Below are positions 1 to 7,453 of a DNA stretch of 64,000 nucleotides, piece after piece. The position numbers were made by a program, and so were the translations under genes. Source of the DNA: Alkalicoccobacillus porphyridii (GTDB taxonomy: Bacteria > Bacillota > Bacilli > Bacillales > Bacillaceae_D); the NCBI RefSeq assembly GCF_007293315.1, contig NZ_VLXZ01000013.1, positions 51,556-115,555 on the forward strand. The letters run 5' to 3'. The notes under the pieces were generated by a model. It searched no databases. It saw only the letters and a list, made by a program, of their open reading frames with translations, and was not told the origin of the DNA. How positions within the stretch are numbered: position 1 is the stretch's first letter; each line of letters opens with the position of its first letter.

Positions 1-463
1 CTTGCACATTTGTACGCGGATCCGGCTTCAGGGAATGAATCACATCTGGAAACTTGATGGAATCACGAATGAAAAAAACAGGTAGGTTGTTCCCTACGAA
101 GTCCCAGTTTCCTTCTTCAGTATAGAATTTCACTGAAAAACCTCTAGGATCTCTTAACGTTTCAGGAGAGTGCTGACCATGAATAACAGTAGAGAACCGG
201 GCAAACACAGGAGTTTCCGTGCCCTCCTCCTGTAAAAAAGCTGCTTTTGTATAACGCTTCATGCTATTGGCTACTTTAAACACACCATGCGCCCCTGCAC
301 CACGAGCATGAACAACACGCTCCGGTACTCTTTCTCTATCAAAATGCGCAAGTTTTTCAATCAATTGATAATCTTCAAGTAACGCTGGACCGCGTTGACC
401 TGCTGTACGAGAGTTTTGATTATCATAAATAGGCTGACCTTGATTATTCGTTAACTTCTTCAT
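1..463 (-). CDS. Catalase, N-terminal part (gene runs off the left edge)
   Basis: The reverse strand from 463 to the window edge encodes about 154 residues of a heme catalase, which dismutates hydrogen peroxide in the cytoplasm. The start is ATG with AGGAGAG just upstream. Visible family landmarks are [16 protein letters not shown], which contains the distal heme histidine, then [24 protein letters not shown] and [12 protein letters not shown]. This is the start of the conserved catalase barrel. The C-terminal heme tyrosine lies outside the window, so the subclass (vegetative or spore type) cannot be judged. Its upstream region carries Fur/PerR-like palindromes, which fits peroxide or iron control. 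Only the 5' end of the gene is present; it is not a pseudogene on the evidence here. Confidence 0.95.
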   Translation of the reverse strand, partial: MKKLTNNQGQPIYDNQNSRTAGQRGPALLEDYQLIEKLAHFDRERVPERVVHARGAGAHGVFKVANSMKRYTKAAFLQEEGTETPVFARFSTVIHGQHSPETLRDPRGFSVKFYTEEGNWDFVGNNLPVFFIRDSIKFPDVIHSLKPDPRTNVQ

Positions 464-487
464 GAACATTCTCTCCTCATTTATGTA

Positions 488-525
488 ATTATCGATAATA
501 ATTATAACATGATAATAATTATCGA
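488..525 (-). promoter_or_regulatory. Tandem Fur/PerR-type operator upstream of catalase
   Basis: Two near-perfect 7-1-7 dyads lie 30 to 60 bases upstream of the catalase start. GATAATAATTATC at 511-523 is a perfect inverted repeat; with its flanks it differs from the Bacillus Fur box TGATAATnATTATCA at one base. The second dyad, at 493-507, has a Fur-like left half (GATAAT) and a PerR-like right half (ATTATAA). Catalase genes in Bacillus are classically PerR targets, so control by PerR, Fur or both is inferred. Confidence 0.65.
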
Positions 526-580
526 ATCTCTATTATGAGTCTATCTCTTCTACCATTGCCTGTCAAAGAAAAGGCTTACT

Positions 581-1876
581 CTATTCAAAAGTTGTAAATG
601 TATTATCCTTGCTGATCGGATATGTATGCTCATCAGTCAAATAATGAATAATACGTTGGTTGCGCTGTACAGCCAATGCTAGATTAGTGGCACTTGTCCC
701 ATGTGCATGCACGACGTTAGTCAAAGCAAAAATTTGGCCTTGCCTCTTATCTTTAAATGAGACTCGACCATCAAGTTCAACAGCAAATTCAGTCTCACTT
801 TCCCACTGCATCTCATCACTCATGCGTAAGAACCACTCTGGTAGATTGGGTTTATAACCAGTAGCTAACACAAGCTTTTCTGTTTGGTGCTCAAAGCTAG
901 CATTTGTTTGCCACTGATGAAATGTCAACTGCACCTTTGTTGGCTGCTCCTTAATCTCTTTAAGCTCTGAGGTTGGTCGTATTTTAGCTGGAGAGCGCTT
1001 CTGCCCAATGGAGCGATGATACAATAGGTCATAGATGTTTTTTAAGGTCTTAACCTGCACCCCATTTCGAATACCTTCTAACCTAGGTAAGGCTTCTTTT
1101 CTTGCTGAATAAGGGAGCTGATGAAAGTACTCTGTGAAGTCCGGGGAGAACATTTCTATACCGAGTTTGCCCTCCTCCATTTGAAAGAAACCCGCCGAAC
1201 GAGTAAACCAGCTTAACTCATAACCATGATCCTCTTGGGCATAAAGTAAATCGTAGAAAATCTCTGCAGCACTTTGACCAGACCCTACCACAGTAATAGA
1301 TGTGGCCTTCTTTAATTCCTTCTCATAAGGTAGATACTCACTTGAATGAATACAGTTTGCAGACATTTTTTCTTTAAACTTTCCAGGGATAGCAGGCACT
1401 GTTCCCGTGCCCATGACCAAATGGCGAGTATGTACGGCGAACGTCTCTTTTGTTTGCCTGTCTGTGCAGGAAACATGATAGACTTCGTTTTCTGTATCGT
1501 AGCTCACATCATCAACATGAATATTAAACTGACACGTTAAGAGCTTGGAAGCGACCCATTGCAGGTAGGCATTATATTCCTTTCTCGGAATATCAAAGCG
1601 ATTAAAATAATAAAACGCATACAGCCTTCCCTGTTCGTGTAAATAATTTAAGAAAGTGAACTCACTTTTTGGGTTCGCGAAAGTGACCAAGTCTGCTATA
1701 AAAGGAACCTGAAGATCAGTCATCTCAATAAGCATCCCAGGGTGCCATTGTAAGCTACTCTGTTTATCAACAAAGTAGCTTGTGAGTTCTGTCCCTTCCT
1801 CAATCAACGTAGCAAGTCCAAGATTAAATGGTCCCAACCCTATTCCCATGATGTCAACATGCTTTTTGATTTCCAA
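581..1876 (-). CDS. Lysine/ornithine N-monooxygenase family protein (IucD/SidA-like)
   Basis: This 431-residue flavoprotein belongs to the family that N-hydroxylates lysine, ornithine or short diamines during hydroxamate siderophore synthesis, using FAD, NADPH and oxygen. The FAD-binding motif GIGLGPFNLG is at residues 11-20, the NADPH motif VVGSGQSAAEI at about 196-206, and the family signature LATGY lies near the C-terminus. The start is TTG, chosen because AGGAGGAAG precedes it. It begins 11 bases after the upstream aldehyde dehydrogenase stop, so the two are almost certainly co-transcribed. No siderophore synthetase, transporter or decarboxylase gene is nearby, which is odd for this family. 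Its exact amine substrate is not known from sequence. Confidence 0.85.
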   Translation of the reverse strand: MEIKKHVDIMGIGLGPFNLGLATLIEEGTELTSYFVDKQSSLQWHPGMLIEMTDLQVPFIADLVTFANPKSEFTFLNYLHEQGRLYAFYYFNRFDIPRKEYNAYLQWVASKLLTCQFNIHVDDVSYDTENEVYHVSCTDRQTKETFAVHTRHLVMGTGTVPAIPGKFKEKMSANCIHSSEYLPYEKELKKATSITVVGSGQSAAEIFYDLLYAQEDHGYELSWFTRSAGFFQMEEGKLGIEMFSPDFTEYFHQLPYSARKEALPRLEGIRNGVQVKTLKNIYDLLYHRSIGQKRSPAKIRPTSELKEIKEQPTKVQLTFHQWQTNASFEHQTEKLVLATGYKPNLPEWFLRMSDEMQWESETEFAVELDGRVSFKDKRQGQIFALTNVVHAHGTSATNLALAVQRNQRIIHYLTDEHTYPISKDNTFTTFE

Positions 1877-1887
1877 TCTACTTCCTC

Positions 1888-3249
1888 CTATTTCATCAGC
1901 TTACGGATCAATTTTTTTGTGACTGGCCCTTGTTTATAACGAATAGGCAAGTCAAATGAGGTTGATTGTTTGACGATACTTTTTCTATGAGAGAAAGCAA
2001 GAAAGCTTTCATATCCATGATATGAGCCAATTCCGCTCGGACCAGCTCCACCAAACGGCAAATGAGGATTCGCCACGTGCATAATTGTATCGTTTACACA
2101 GCCCCCGCCAAATGAAAGCTCATCAATAAACTGCGATTCTATCTCTTTGCTTTCGGTAAAGACGTATAATGCTAAAGGATTTGGTCTCTCGCGAATGTTC
2201 ATTTGTGCTTCAGCCGTTGTAGAGTAAGACAAAACAGGTAGCAGTGGTCCAAAAATCTCCTCACTCATGATTGGCGTGTCCCAATCAATGTCTGTTAAAA
2301 CAGTAGGTGATATGGCTAGCTCCGATTGCTTAGATTGCCCTCCTATCAGAACTTTTCCATCGTTTAAGAATTCTGTTAGTCGATTAAAATGTTTTTCACT
2401 GACAATTCGAGGGTAATGCCCCTTTTGCCATGGTTTCTTATACAAATCATTTATATGCTTTTCCAGCTTCTCTAAAAATTCATCTCTTACCTGCTCATCC
2501 ACTAAAACGTAGTCGGGGGCAATACAGGTCTGTCCAGCATTAAGGAACTTCCCCCAAGCAATTCGTTTGGCTGCCAAATCTATTTTTGCATCTCGGTGCA
2601 CAACCGCAGGACTCTTCCCACCCAGTTCAAGTGTGAAAGGAGTTAGATGCTTAGCCGCAGCTTCCATGACGATTTTCCCGACAGCAACACTTCCAGTAAA
2701 AAATATATAGTCAAAAGGCTCCTTCAAGAGCTCAGAGCTCGTTTCCACAGCTCCTTCAACCACTCTAATATATTCTTCAGGAAAGGTCTCTTCCATCATT
2801 TCAGCTATAACTGCAGACGTATTTGGTGTCAGCTCTGATGGTTTAATCACAGAACAATTCCCTGCTGCAATCGCTCCAATTAACGGCGCGATCGCCAATT
2901 GAAATGGATAATTCCAAGGCGCGATAATAAGGATCGAACCACGCGGCTCATATAGGACATAGCTCTTGGAACCTGTATGAGAGGCAGGAGATTTAACTTT
3001 TTCAGGGGCCATCCATTCCTGTAGAGATTTTTCGACAAGTGAAATTTCAGCGTACACCACGCCTATTTCGGTTAAAAAAGCTTCTTCTTTAGATTTGTTT
3101 AGGTCCTGCTTAAGTGCCTGCAGAATTTTATCTTCTTTTTTCTTAATGATTTCTCTAAGGCTACTTAGCTGGTTAAGACGGAATTCAAGTGATCTCGTTG
3201 CTCCACTATAAAAATACTGCTTCTGCTTCTTCCTTAATGGTTCAAACAT
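1888..3249 (-). CDS. Class 3-type aldehyde dehydrogenase
   Basis: This 453-residue NAD(P)-dependent aldehyde dehydrogenase resembles the short class 3 (fatty or aromatic aldehyde) group, including B. subtilis YwdH. The catalytic cysteine is C242 in NAGQTCIAPD and the general base is E208 in LELGGKSPAV. The motif IIAPWNYPFQL near residue 108 is typical of the group, and the length fits this smaller class. The ATG start has a GGAGGAATT ribosome site. It lies 11 bases after the RNase H stop and 11 bases before the N-monooxygenase start, giving a compact three-gene operon. It may oxidise an aldehyde made by its neighbour, or simply detoxify aldehydes; the substrate is not predictable. Confidence 0.9.
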   Translation of the reverse strand: MFEPLRKKQKQYFYSGATRSLEFRLNQLSSLREIIKKKEDKILQALKQDLNKSKEEAFLTEIGVVYAEISLVEKSLQEWMAPEKVKSPASHTGSKSYVLYEPRGSILIIAPWNYPFQLAIAPLIGAIAAGNCSVIKPSELTPNTSAVIAEMMEETFPEEYIRVVEGAVETSSELLKEPFDYIFFTGSVAVGKIVMEAAAKHLTPFTLELGGKSPAVVHRDAKIDLAAKRIAWGKFLNAGQTCIAPDYVLVDEQVRDEFLEKLEKHINDLYKKPWQKGHYPRIVSEKHFNRLTEFLNDGKVLIGGQSKQSELAISPTVLTDIDWDTPIMSEEIFGPLLPVLSYSTTAEAQMNIRERPNPLALYVFTESKEIESQFIDELSFGGGCVNDTIMHVANPHLPFGGAGPSGIGSYHGYESFLAFSHRKSIVKQSTSFDLPIRYKQGPVTKKLIRKLMK

Positions 3250-3260
3250 CTAATTCCTCC

Positions 3261-3899
3261 CTATTTTCTCCCATAGTCTGCTTTAATTTCGCCCCAATGC
3301 TTTGTTTCCCACTTGATGACTTTATTCTGATACGTGTTGTCCTTCAGCCATTGCTCCGCCCGATCGATGAGTAACCACATCTCTTCGGTTTTGATTGATC
3401 TTTCCAGGCTAGAATTCACTTTCTTATCTTTTACCCATTTCATCGCTGTTTTTGAATCTGAATAAACAGGGGTAGTCGAGTCGTTTCTTTGCTTAAGGTA
3501 GGCTAAAGCGTGGACAATGGCTAGAAATTCTCCCATATTGTTCGTCCCAATATGTATTTCTCCATGTGAAAAAAGAATTTCACCGGTTTTTGTATCTACG
3601 CCTTTATATTCCACTATACCCGGATTTCCCTTCGAACCAACATCGACAGAAATACTTTCCCAGATAATCTTATCTTTACTAATGGAAACACTAGGCTTTG
3701 CTGCTCTGGCTGTATTGTTTTTTTGTTTGGTGGCTGTTGTAGGCTTTGAATGAAATGCGTTTTCCGCTTCCGATTTTGTGGGAAATGATTTGAATCTGGC
3801 CCCGGGAAAGCCTTTGACTTGCGCTTCACACTCCTTCCAGCTTGTATAAATTCCTGGTTGAATGCCTTTCCATACTACATAAAACTTACTATTTGCCAT
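3261..3899 (-). CDS. rnhA: Ribonuclease H1 with N-terminal hybrid-binding domain
   Basis: This 212-residue protein cleaves RNA in RNA-DNA hybrids. Residues 1-50 form the viroplasmin-type hybrid-binding domain (KFYVVWKGIQPGIYTSW), followed by a charged, disordered linker and a type 1 RNase H fold. The DEDD catalytic residues are D86 (SVDVGSKGN), E124 (NNMGEFLAI), D148 (YSDSK) and D208 (IKADYG). Their spacing nearly matches the structurally characterised B. halodurans enzyme. The ATG at 3899 was preferred to a GTG nine bases upstream because AAAGGTG is correctly spaced from it. It is the first gene of an apparent operon with the aldehyde dehydrogenase and the N-monooxygenase. Confidence 0.93.
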   Translation of the reverse strand: MANSKFYVVWKGIQPGIYTSWKECEAQVKGFPGARFKSFPTKSEAENAFHSKPTTATKQKNNTARAAKPSVSISKDKIIWESISVDVGSKGNPGIVEYKGVDTKTGEILFSHGEIHIGTNNMGEFLAIVHALAYLKQRNDSTTPVYSDSKTAMKWVKDKKVNSSLERSIKTEEMWLLIDRAEQWLKDNTYQNKVIKWETKHWGEIKADYGRK

Positions 3900-3984
3900 A
3901 TTAAGCACACCTTTTCTGTATGAAATATCTTTTAGAAACCGATACTATTCCCAAGTAAATAAAAAAACAAGGGAGGGCATATAC

Positions 3985-4131
3985 ATGCCTAAACGTAATA
4001 AGAATAAAAATAAAGCATTAACGAACAACCAAACACCTAAAGAAACCCTTTTTAATCAGGAAGTTTCAAGTGAACTTGTAGATAAAGATAAACAAAATCA
4101 AGCCAATCATAAAAATAAACCAAGCGAGTAA
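3985..4131 (+). CDS. Small, very hydrophilic 48-residue protein
   Basis: An ATG with a GGGAGGG ribosome site seven bases upstream opens a 48-residue frame beginning MPKRNKNKNKALTNN and ending NKPSE. It is rich in lysine and asparagine, has no hydrophobic segment and no cysteine, and is predicted disordered. The composition resembles minor small acid-soluble spore proteins of bacilli, but no family signature was recognised, so that link is only a guess. The stop codon lies inside a short inverted repeat. It stands alone and is divergent from the RNase H operon. Confidence 0.55.
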   Translation: MPKRNKNKNKALTNNQTPKETLFNQEVSSELVDKDKQNQANHKNKPSE

Positions 4132-4142
4132 TTCAACTCGCT
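4123..4142. terminator. Short hairpin overlapping the small gene's stop codon
   Basis: AGCGAGT at 4123-4129 pairs perfectly with ACTCGCT at 4136-4142 across a six-base loop. No T-run follows on the plus strand; on the minus strand TTTATTTTT follows. The orientation of any termination is therefore unclear. Confidence 0.35.
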
Positions 4143-4182
4143 ACGATAAAACCTATGAAACCATGAAAGGGGATTTATATAT

Positions 4183-4434
4183 TTGGATATTCTAATGAAG
4201 CACAATGCACCCACTCGTCAATCTGGAGAACTTATTTATGCAAAAAATGATAAGTTATATGCACTCATTGAAGATCCTGATGAACGGTATCCGTATGTAC
4301 TAATCAGTCTTTCTGATCTAAGCATTATTCAATATTATGATGACACTCCAACAAATGAAGAGATTAGCTTTGATATCGAAGACGAGATTATTAGTATCCA
4401 TGATCACACTCAATCTAAAATTACGATTGCTTAA
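4183..4434 (+). CDS. Small acidic hypothetical protein
   Basis: This 83-residue protein starts at TTG, placed 10 bases after AAAGGGG; an internal ATG at codon 5 is too far from that site. It is acidic, with a beta-rich look (ELIYAKNDKLYALIEDPDERYPYVLISL) and no membrane segment or cysteine. No family was recognised. A strong bidirectional hairpin follows immediately, supporting a real, separately terminated gene. Its function is unknown. Confidence 0.6.
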   Translation: MDILMKHNAPTRQSGELIYAKNDKLYALIEDPDERYPYVLISLSDLSIIQYYDDTPTNEEISFDIEDEIISIHDHTQSKITIA

Positions 4435-4440
4435 AGAAGA

Positions 4441-4469
4441 AGGATGGTCGGTATGTGCCCGACCATCCT
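4441..4469. terminator. Bidirectional intrinsic terminator
   Basis: An 11-base perfect stem (AGGATGGTCGG with CCGACCATCCT) has a seven-base loop. T-rich tracts follow on both strands, so it can serve the convergent small genes on either side. Confidence 0.85.
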
Positions 4470-4493
4470 TTCTATTTATCTTCTTATCTTTAA

Positions 4494-4826
4494 TTATTGA
4501 GATTGCTCTTGCTCGGCTTCCAATTCTTGTTCTTCATACCAATCATCTAATACCTTGGCATCGAGGATTCTTGAATCAATGTAAGCCTTTTGTTTATCTA
4601 TAAACTGCGTTCCCCATTCATAATCGAGGTCTTTGGCAACCTGCACTAATGTCAAAAGCTCCTGCCAGGCGACATAGCGTTTATACCAAAAGAATTGAGG
4701 CTGCTCCGTCATATAAGGGTAAAGGTCATCAAACTCCGTATGTTTGCAATCAATTGTACGCTCAAATTGTATTTTTGCCTTAATCAGCTTGTCTTCGAAG
4801 TACGCCTGCATATTGTTGATTTCCAT
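4494..4826 (-). CDS. Hypothetical 110-residue acidic helical protein
   Basis: The ATG start has AGGAGGGG upstream. The protein is soluble and largely helical, with aromatic residues in the middle (PQFFWYKRYVAWQELL) and a Glu/Gln-rich C-terminal tail (EEQELEAEQEQSQ). No known domain was recognised. It ends just before the shared bidirectional terminator. Its function is unknown. Confidence 0.65.
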   Translation of the reverse strand: MEINNMQAYFEDKLIKAKIQFERTIDCKHTEFDDLYPYMTEQPQFFWYKRYVAWQELLTLVQVAKDLDYEWGTQFIDKQKAYIDSRILDAKVLDDWYEEQELEAEQEQSQ

Positions 4827-5011
4827 TTATGTCCCCTCCTGATGATGTCTATACTTGGATCATCCAAACGACATCTTTTTTCTATTATATCACGTTTACT
4901 TTCAATGCAAAAAGAATGGGATTTTATTTTCATCATTTTCGAGAATTAAAAAAGACTGAATCCAAGTTAATGCGTAAATGAATTCTGAGTCTTTGTGGAT
5001 TGAGGACGGTT

Positions 5012-5405
5012 CATGATTAGCTCTTAGTCCGTCGTTTCCAAAATAGGGGCACGCTTATCGCGGGGGTACCTGAGCTAACGGGCGATGGCCCTATTTTCTC
5101 AATGAACCTTTTTATCAAGGCTACTGAAAAACGATCTTTAGTAAGACTGCGAACGTTCTTCAATTGTTTAAGTCAGAACGGTTAGCGGAAGGAGAAACCG
5201 TAGACTCCTACGGAACAGAACGCGTCTGAAGACATTGAAGTGGCGCACTTCCACTTCAATGGCTGAGGCCGTTCCCGTGGAAAGCGTAGGTTTCTCCTGT
5301 AGCGGCGCCATTCAGCTCATTCTTACATTACTTTTTCAGTGGTCTCCTTTTTATCCCGCAGGTGTCTACCCTCCTATTTTGTCCGCTTGTTTTAGGATAG
5401 GCATT
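5012..5405 (+). repeat. Composite repeat copy A: palindromic host repeat split by MITE-like core
   Basis: Left host half (5012-5116) and right host half (5347-5405) match the uninterrupted repeat at 21.46-21.61 kb read in reverse complement. Between them lies a core element at 5117-5346. The host repeat contains its own TTGAG/CTCAA inverted repeat. It fills most of the 600-base gene-free stretch between the genes at 4.8 and 5.4 kb; I see nothing else there. Confidence 0.8.
5117..5346 (+). mobile_element. MITE-like element, copy A (230 bp)
   Basis: The element starts AAGGCTACTGAAAA and ends TTTTTCAGTGGTCTC, imperfect terminal inverted repeats. It is flanked by a direct duplication CTTTTTATC (5108-5116 and 5347-5355). 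Inside are two further nested inverted pairs (GGAGAAACC with GGTTTCTCC; CATTGAAGTGG with CCACTTCAATG), so the whole can fold into one long imperfect hairpin. No transposase is encoded. Copies B and C align with it along their length. Confidence 0.8.
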
Positions 5406-5434
5406 TGTTTGCATAATAATTTTGAACTTAACAA

Positions 5435-5833
5435 TTAAAGAAATAGTTCTTTTTCCTCCTGAGTTGGCAGTCTACATGATTCTTTTTTGCCGAATAAACG
5501 GTATCTATTTCGCGCTAACCATTTATAGAGCTTATGCCTCCAGGTTGGGGGAAATGCATACGCAATTAAAAACACTCTCCACCCAAAAGGTAGTTTTGGA
5601 ATAATTTTCAGCACGGCTTGATCATGAATATATGCACGCTCATTTTCAATCACAACAATTGAATCTATTTCAGCTGAAACTCCATGCTTTTCCAGCAGCT
5701 CTTTACCTTTTTCAGATTGCAATGACGCAAAGTGGTAGTATCTTTGATGATCTCTTTTAATAATAAAATCAACCGCATTGTTACAAAGGTTGCATACCCC
5801 ATCAAATAATATAACCCCACGTATCTCGTTCAT
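5435..5833 (-). CDS. DCC-family thiol-disulfide oxidoreductase (DUF393, YuxK-like)
   Basis: This 132-residue protein carries the DxxCxxC signature near its N-terminus (LFDGVCNLCNNAVDFI), which defines the DCC family of small thioredoxin-fold-like proteins such as B. subtilis YuxK. The middle (FASLQSEKGKELL) and a basic, aromatic C-terminal part (WLARNRYRLFGKKE) are typical. The two cysteines suggest redox exchange, but no substrate is established. The ribosome site AAGGA abuts the ATG unusually closely. It stands alone and its 3' end approaches repeat copy A. Confidence 0.85.
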   Translation of the reverse strand: MNEIRGVILFDGVCNLCNNAVDFIIKRDHQRYYHFASLQSEKGKELLEKHGVSAEIDSIVVIENERAYIHDQAVLKIIPKLPFGWRVFLIAYAFPPTWRHKLYKWLARNRYRLFGKKESCRLPTQEEKELFL

Positions 5834-6048
5834 TCCTTACACCAACCATCTGCTTTAGAGTTAATTTAAGTATAACAAAATTACCTTTCATATCCGAATT
5901 CTATTATTCACTCATCATGACCTATGAAAATATCCTCAGTTAATCTCACATTCTTACATAGTAGATAAGCGTTCCGACCCTTTTTTTGCGTGTCATAAAT
6001 TGATAGAATGAAGCCTAATGAGTATTTCTAAGAAAAGTTGGTGAACGA

Positions 6049-7056
6049 ATGTTTTCAAATGCAGAGATAGGAATTGACTTAGGAACTGCAAATATTCTTG
6101 TTTATAGTAAAGATAAAGGGATCATATTAAATGAACCATCTGTAGTAGCGCTTAATACTGAGTCGCGTGATGTACTGGCAGTTGGAGCAGAAGCTAAAAG
6201 TATGGTTGGAAAAACCCCTTCACATATTGTTGCTGTACGTCCACTTCGCGATGGAGTTATTGCAGACTTTGATGTAACAAGCAGTATGCTTAAAGCCATT
6301 ATGAAAAAAGCGAGTAAACAAATTGGTTTATCTTTACGTAAACCAAATGTGGTTGTATGTGCCCCATCTGGCTCTACTTCGGTTGAACGACGTGCCATCC
6401 TTGATGCCGTTCGCAGCTGTGGAGCAAAAAGTGTTCATATCATTGAAGAGCCCGTTGCAGCAGCTATTGGTGCTGACCTACCTGTTGAAGAACCTACTGC
6501 TAACGTGGTTGTTGACATTGGTGGAGGAACAACGGAGGTAGCGATCATTTCATTTGGCGGCGTTGTTTCTTGTAATTCGGTTAGAATTGGTGGAGATAAA
6601 CTAGACGAAGCCATCATTCAACATGTTCGCAAGCAATACAATGTTTTAATTGGCGAGCGAACAGCAGAACAAATTAAAATGGAGATTGGTTATGCACCGA
6701 TCGATCATGACATTTTAAGCATGGAAGTGCGGGGTCGTGATTTAGTGAACGGGCTTCCTAAAACAGTGGCTCTTCAATCTGACGAAATTCGTCATGCGAT
6801 TAGTGAGCATCTTCTTCAAATTCTTGAAGCAATTCGTTCAACATTAGAGGATTGTCCCCCTGAGCTAAGTGGCGACATCGTTGATCGTGGAGTTCTAATT
6901 ACTGGAGGCGGAGCCCTACTTAAAGGAATGCAGGATTGGTTATCGACAGAAATTTCTGTGCCTGTTCACCTTGCTCCAAACCCGCTTGAATCCGTTGCTA
7001 TTGGTACGGGAAGATCTCTGAAATTTATTGATAAGCTACAAAAAGCGACAGTATAA
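6049..7056 (+). CDS. mreBH: MreBH, actin-like cell-shape protein
   Basis: This 335-residue bacterial actin homologue polymerises under the membrane and helps place wall synthesis and lytic enzymes during rod growth. The nucleotide-binding motifs are visible: [18 protein letters not shown] (phosphate 1), [19 protein letters not shown] (phosphate 2) and [12 protein letters not shown] (adenosine motif). [20 protein letters not shown] and the short C-terminus match B. subtilis MreBH better than MreB or Mbl as recalled. It is monocistronic and ends at a bidirectional terminator. In B. subtilis mreBH is in the heat and envelope SigI regulon; I could not convincingly place a SigI promoter here. Confidence 0.93.
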   Translation: MFSNAEIGIDLGTANILVYSKDKGIILNEPSVVALNTESRDVLAVGAEAKSMVGKTPSHIVAVRPLRDGVIADFDVTSSMLKAIMKKASKQIGLSLRKPNVVVCAPSGSTSVERRAILDAVRSCGAKSVHIIEEPVAAAIGADLPVEEPTANVVVDIGGGTTEVAIISFGGVVSCNSVRIGGDKLDEAIIQHVRKQYNVLIGERTAEQIKMEIGYAPIDHDILSMEVRGRDLVNGLPKTVALQSDEIRHAISEHLLQILEAIRSTLEDCPPELSGDIVDRGVLITGGGALLKGMQDWLSTEISVPVHLAPNPLESVAIGTGRSLKFIDKLQKATV

Positions 7057-7061
7057 CGATT

Positions 7062-7101
7062 GAATTCAGGATGATTTAGACATAATAATCGTCCTGAATT
7101 C
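7062..7101. terminator. Bidirectional terminator between mreBH and a convergent gene
   Basis: GAATTCAGGATGATT and AATCGTCCTGAATTC form a 15-base stem with one mismatch, followed by TTTTATTTTTTC on the plus strand. The stop codon of the convergent small gene lies in the hairpin. Confidence 0.8.
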
Positions 7102-7333
7102 TTTTATTTTTTCTTTTTAAATACAATTCTTCGGTACCCATCTCTCTATTGAGCAAAATCTCCATTTCTGTTAAATCAGACCTCATCACGATAGGATCTC
7201 CCTCTGACCATTTCACATAATAAATAAAATAAAAACCATTTATCTTTCTAAATATTGCAGGAGACGCTGAAAAACGATCATATATTGCCTTCATACCGCC
7301 CTTTTTTTGATAGGAATAAGAAATCAGCCTCAT
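7076..7333 (-). CDS. Hypothetical 85-residue basic protein
   Basis: ATG with a good GGAGGG site seven bases upstream. The protein is basic, with aromatic strands in the centre (FRKINGFYFIYYVKWSEGD) and a charged C-terminus (LKRKNKRIQDDYYV). No domain was recognised. It is convergent with mreBH and shares its terminator. Confidence 0.6.
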   Translation of the reverse strand: MRLISYSYQKKGGMKAIYDRFSASPAIFRKINGFYFIYYVKWSEGDPIVMRSDLTEMEILLNREMGTEELYLKRKNKRIQDDYYV

Positions 7334-7453
7334 GTAAGTCCCTCCATGATTACTCTTATTCCCTGAGAATTCGCCATTCTAACCCTTTTCTCGTATTTCC
7401 CGGGCAAGAAAAAGAGAGGTATATCCAGTATACCCCTCTAATAGCTTTATTTC

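Noticed and set aside
5980..6020. SigI-type promoter before mreBH
   Set aside because: GACCC is present but no CGAA-like -10 at proper distance; TTGCGT and TAGAAT are only 12 bases apart, so no promoter is claimed.
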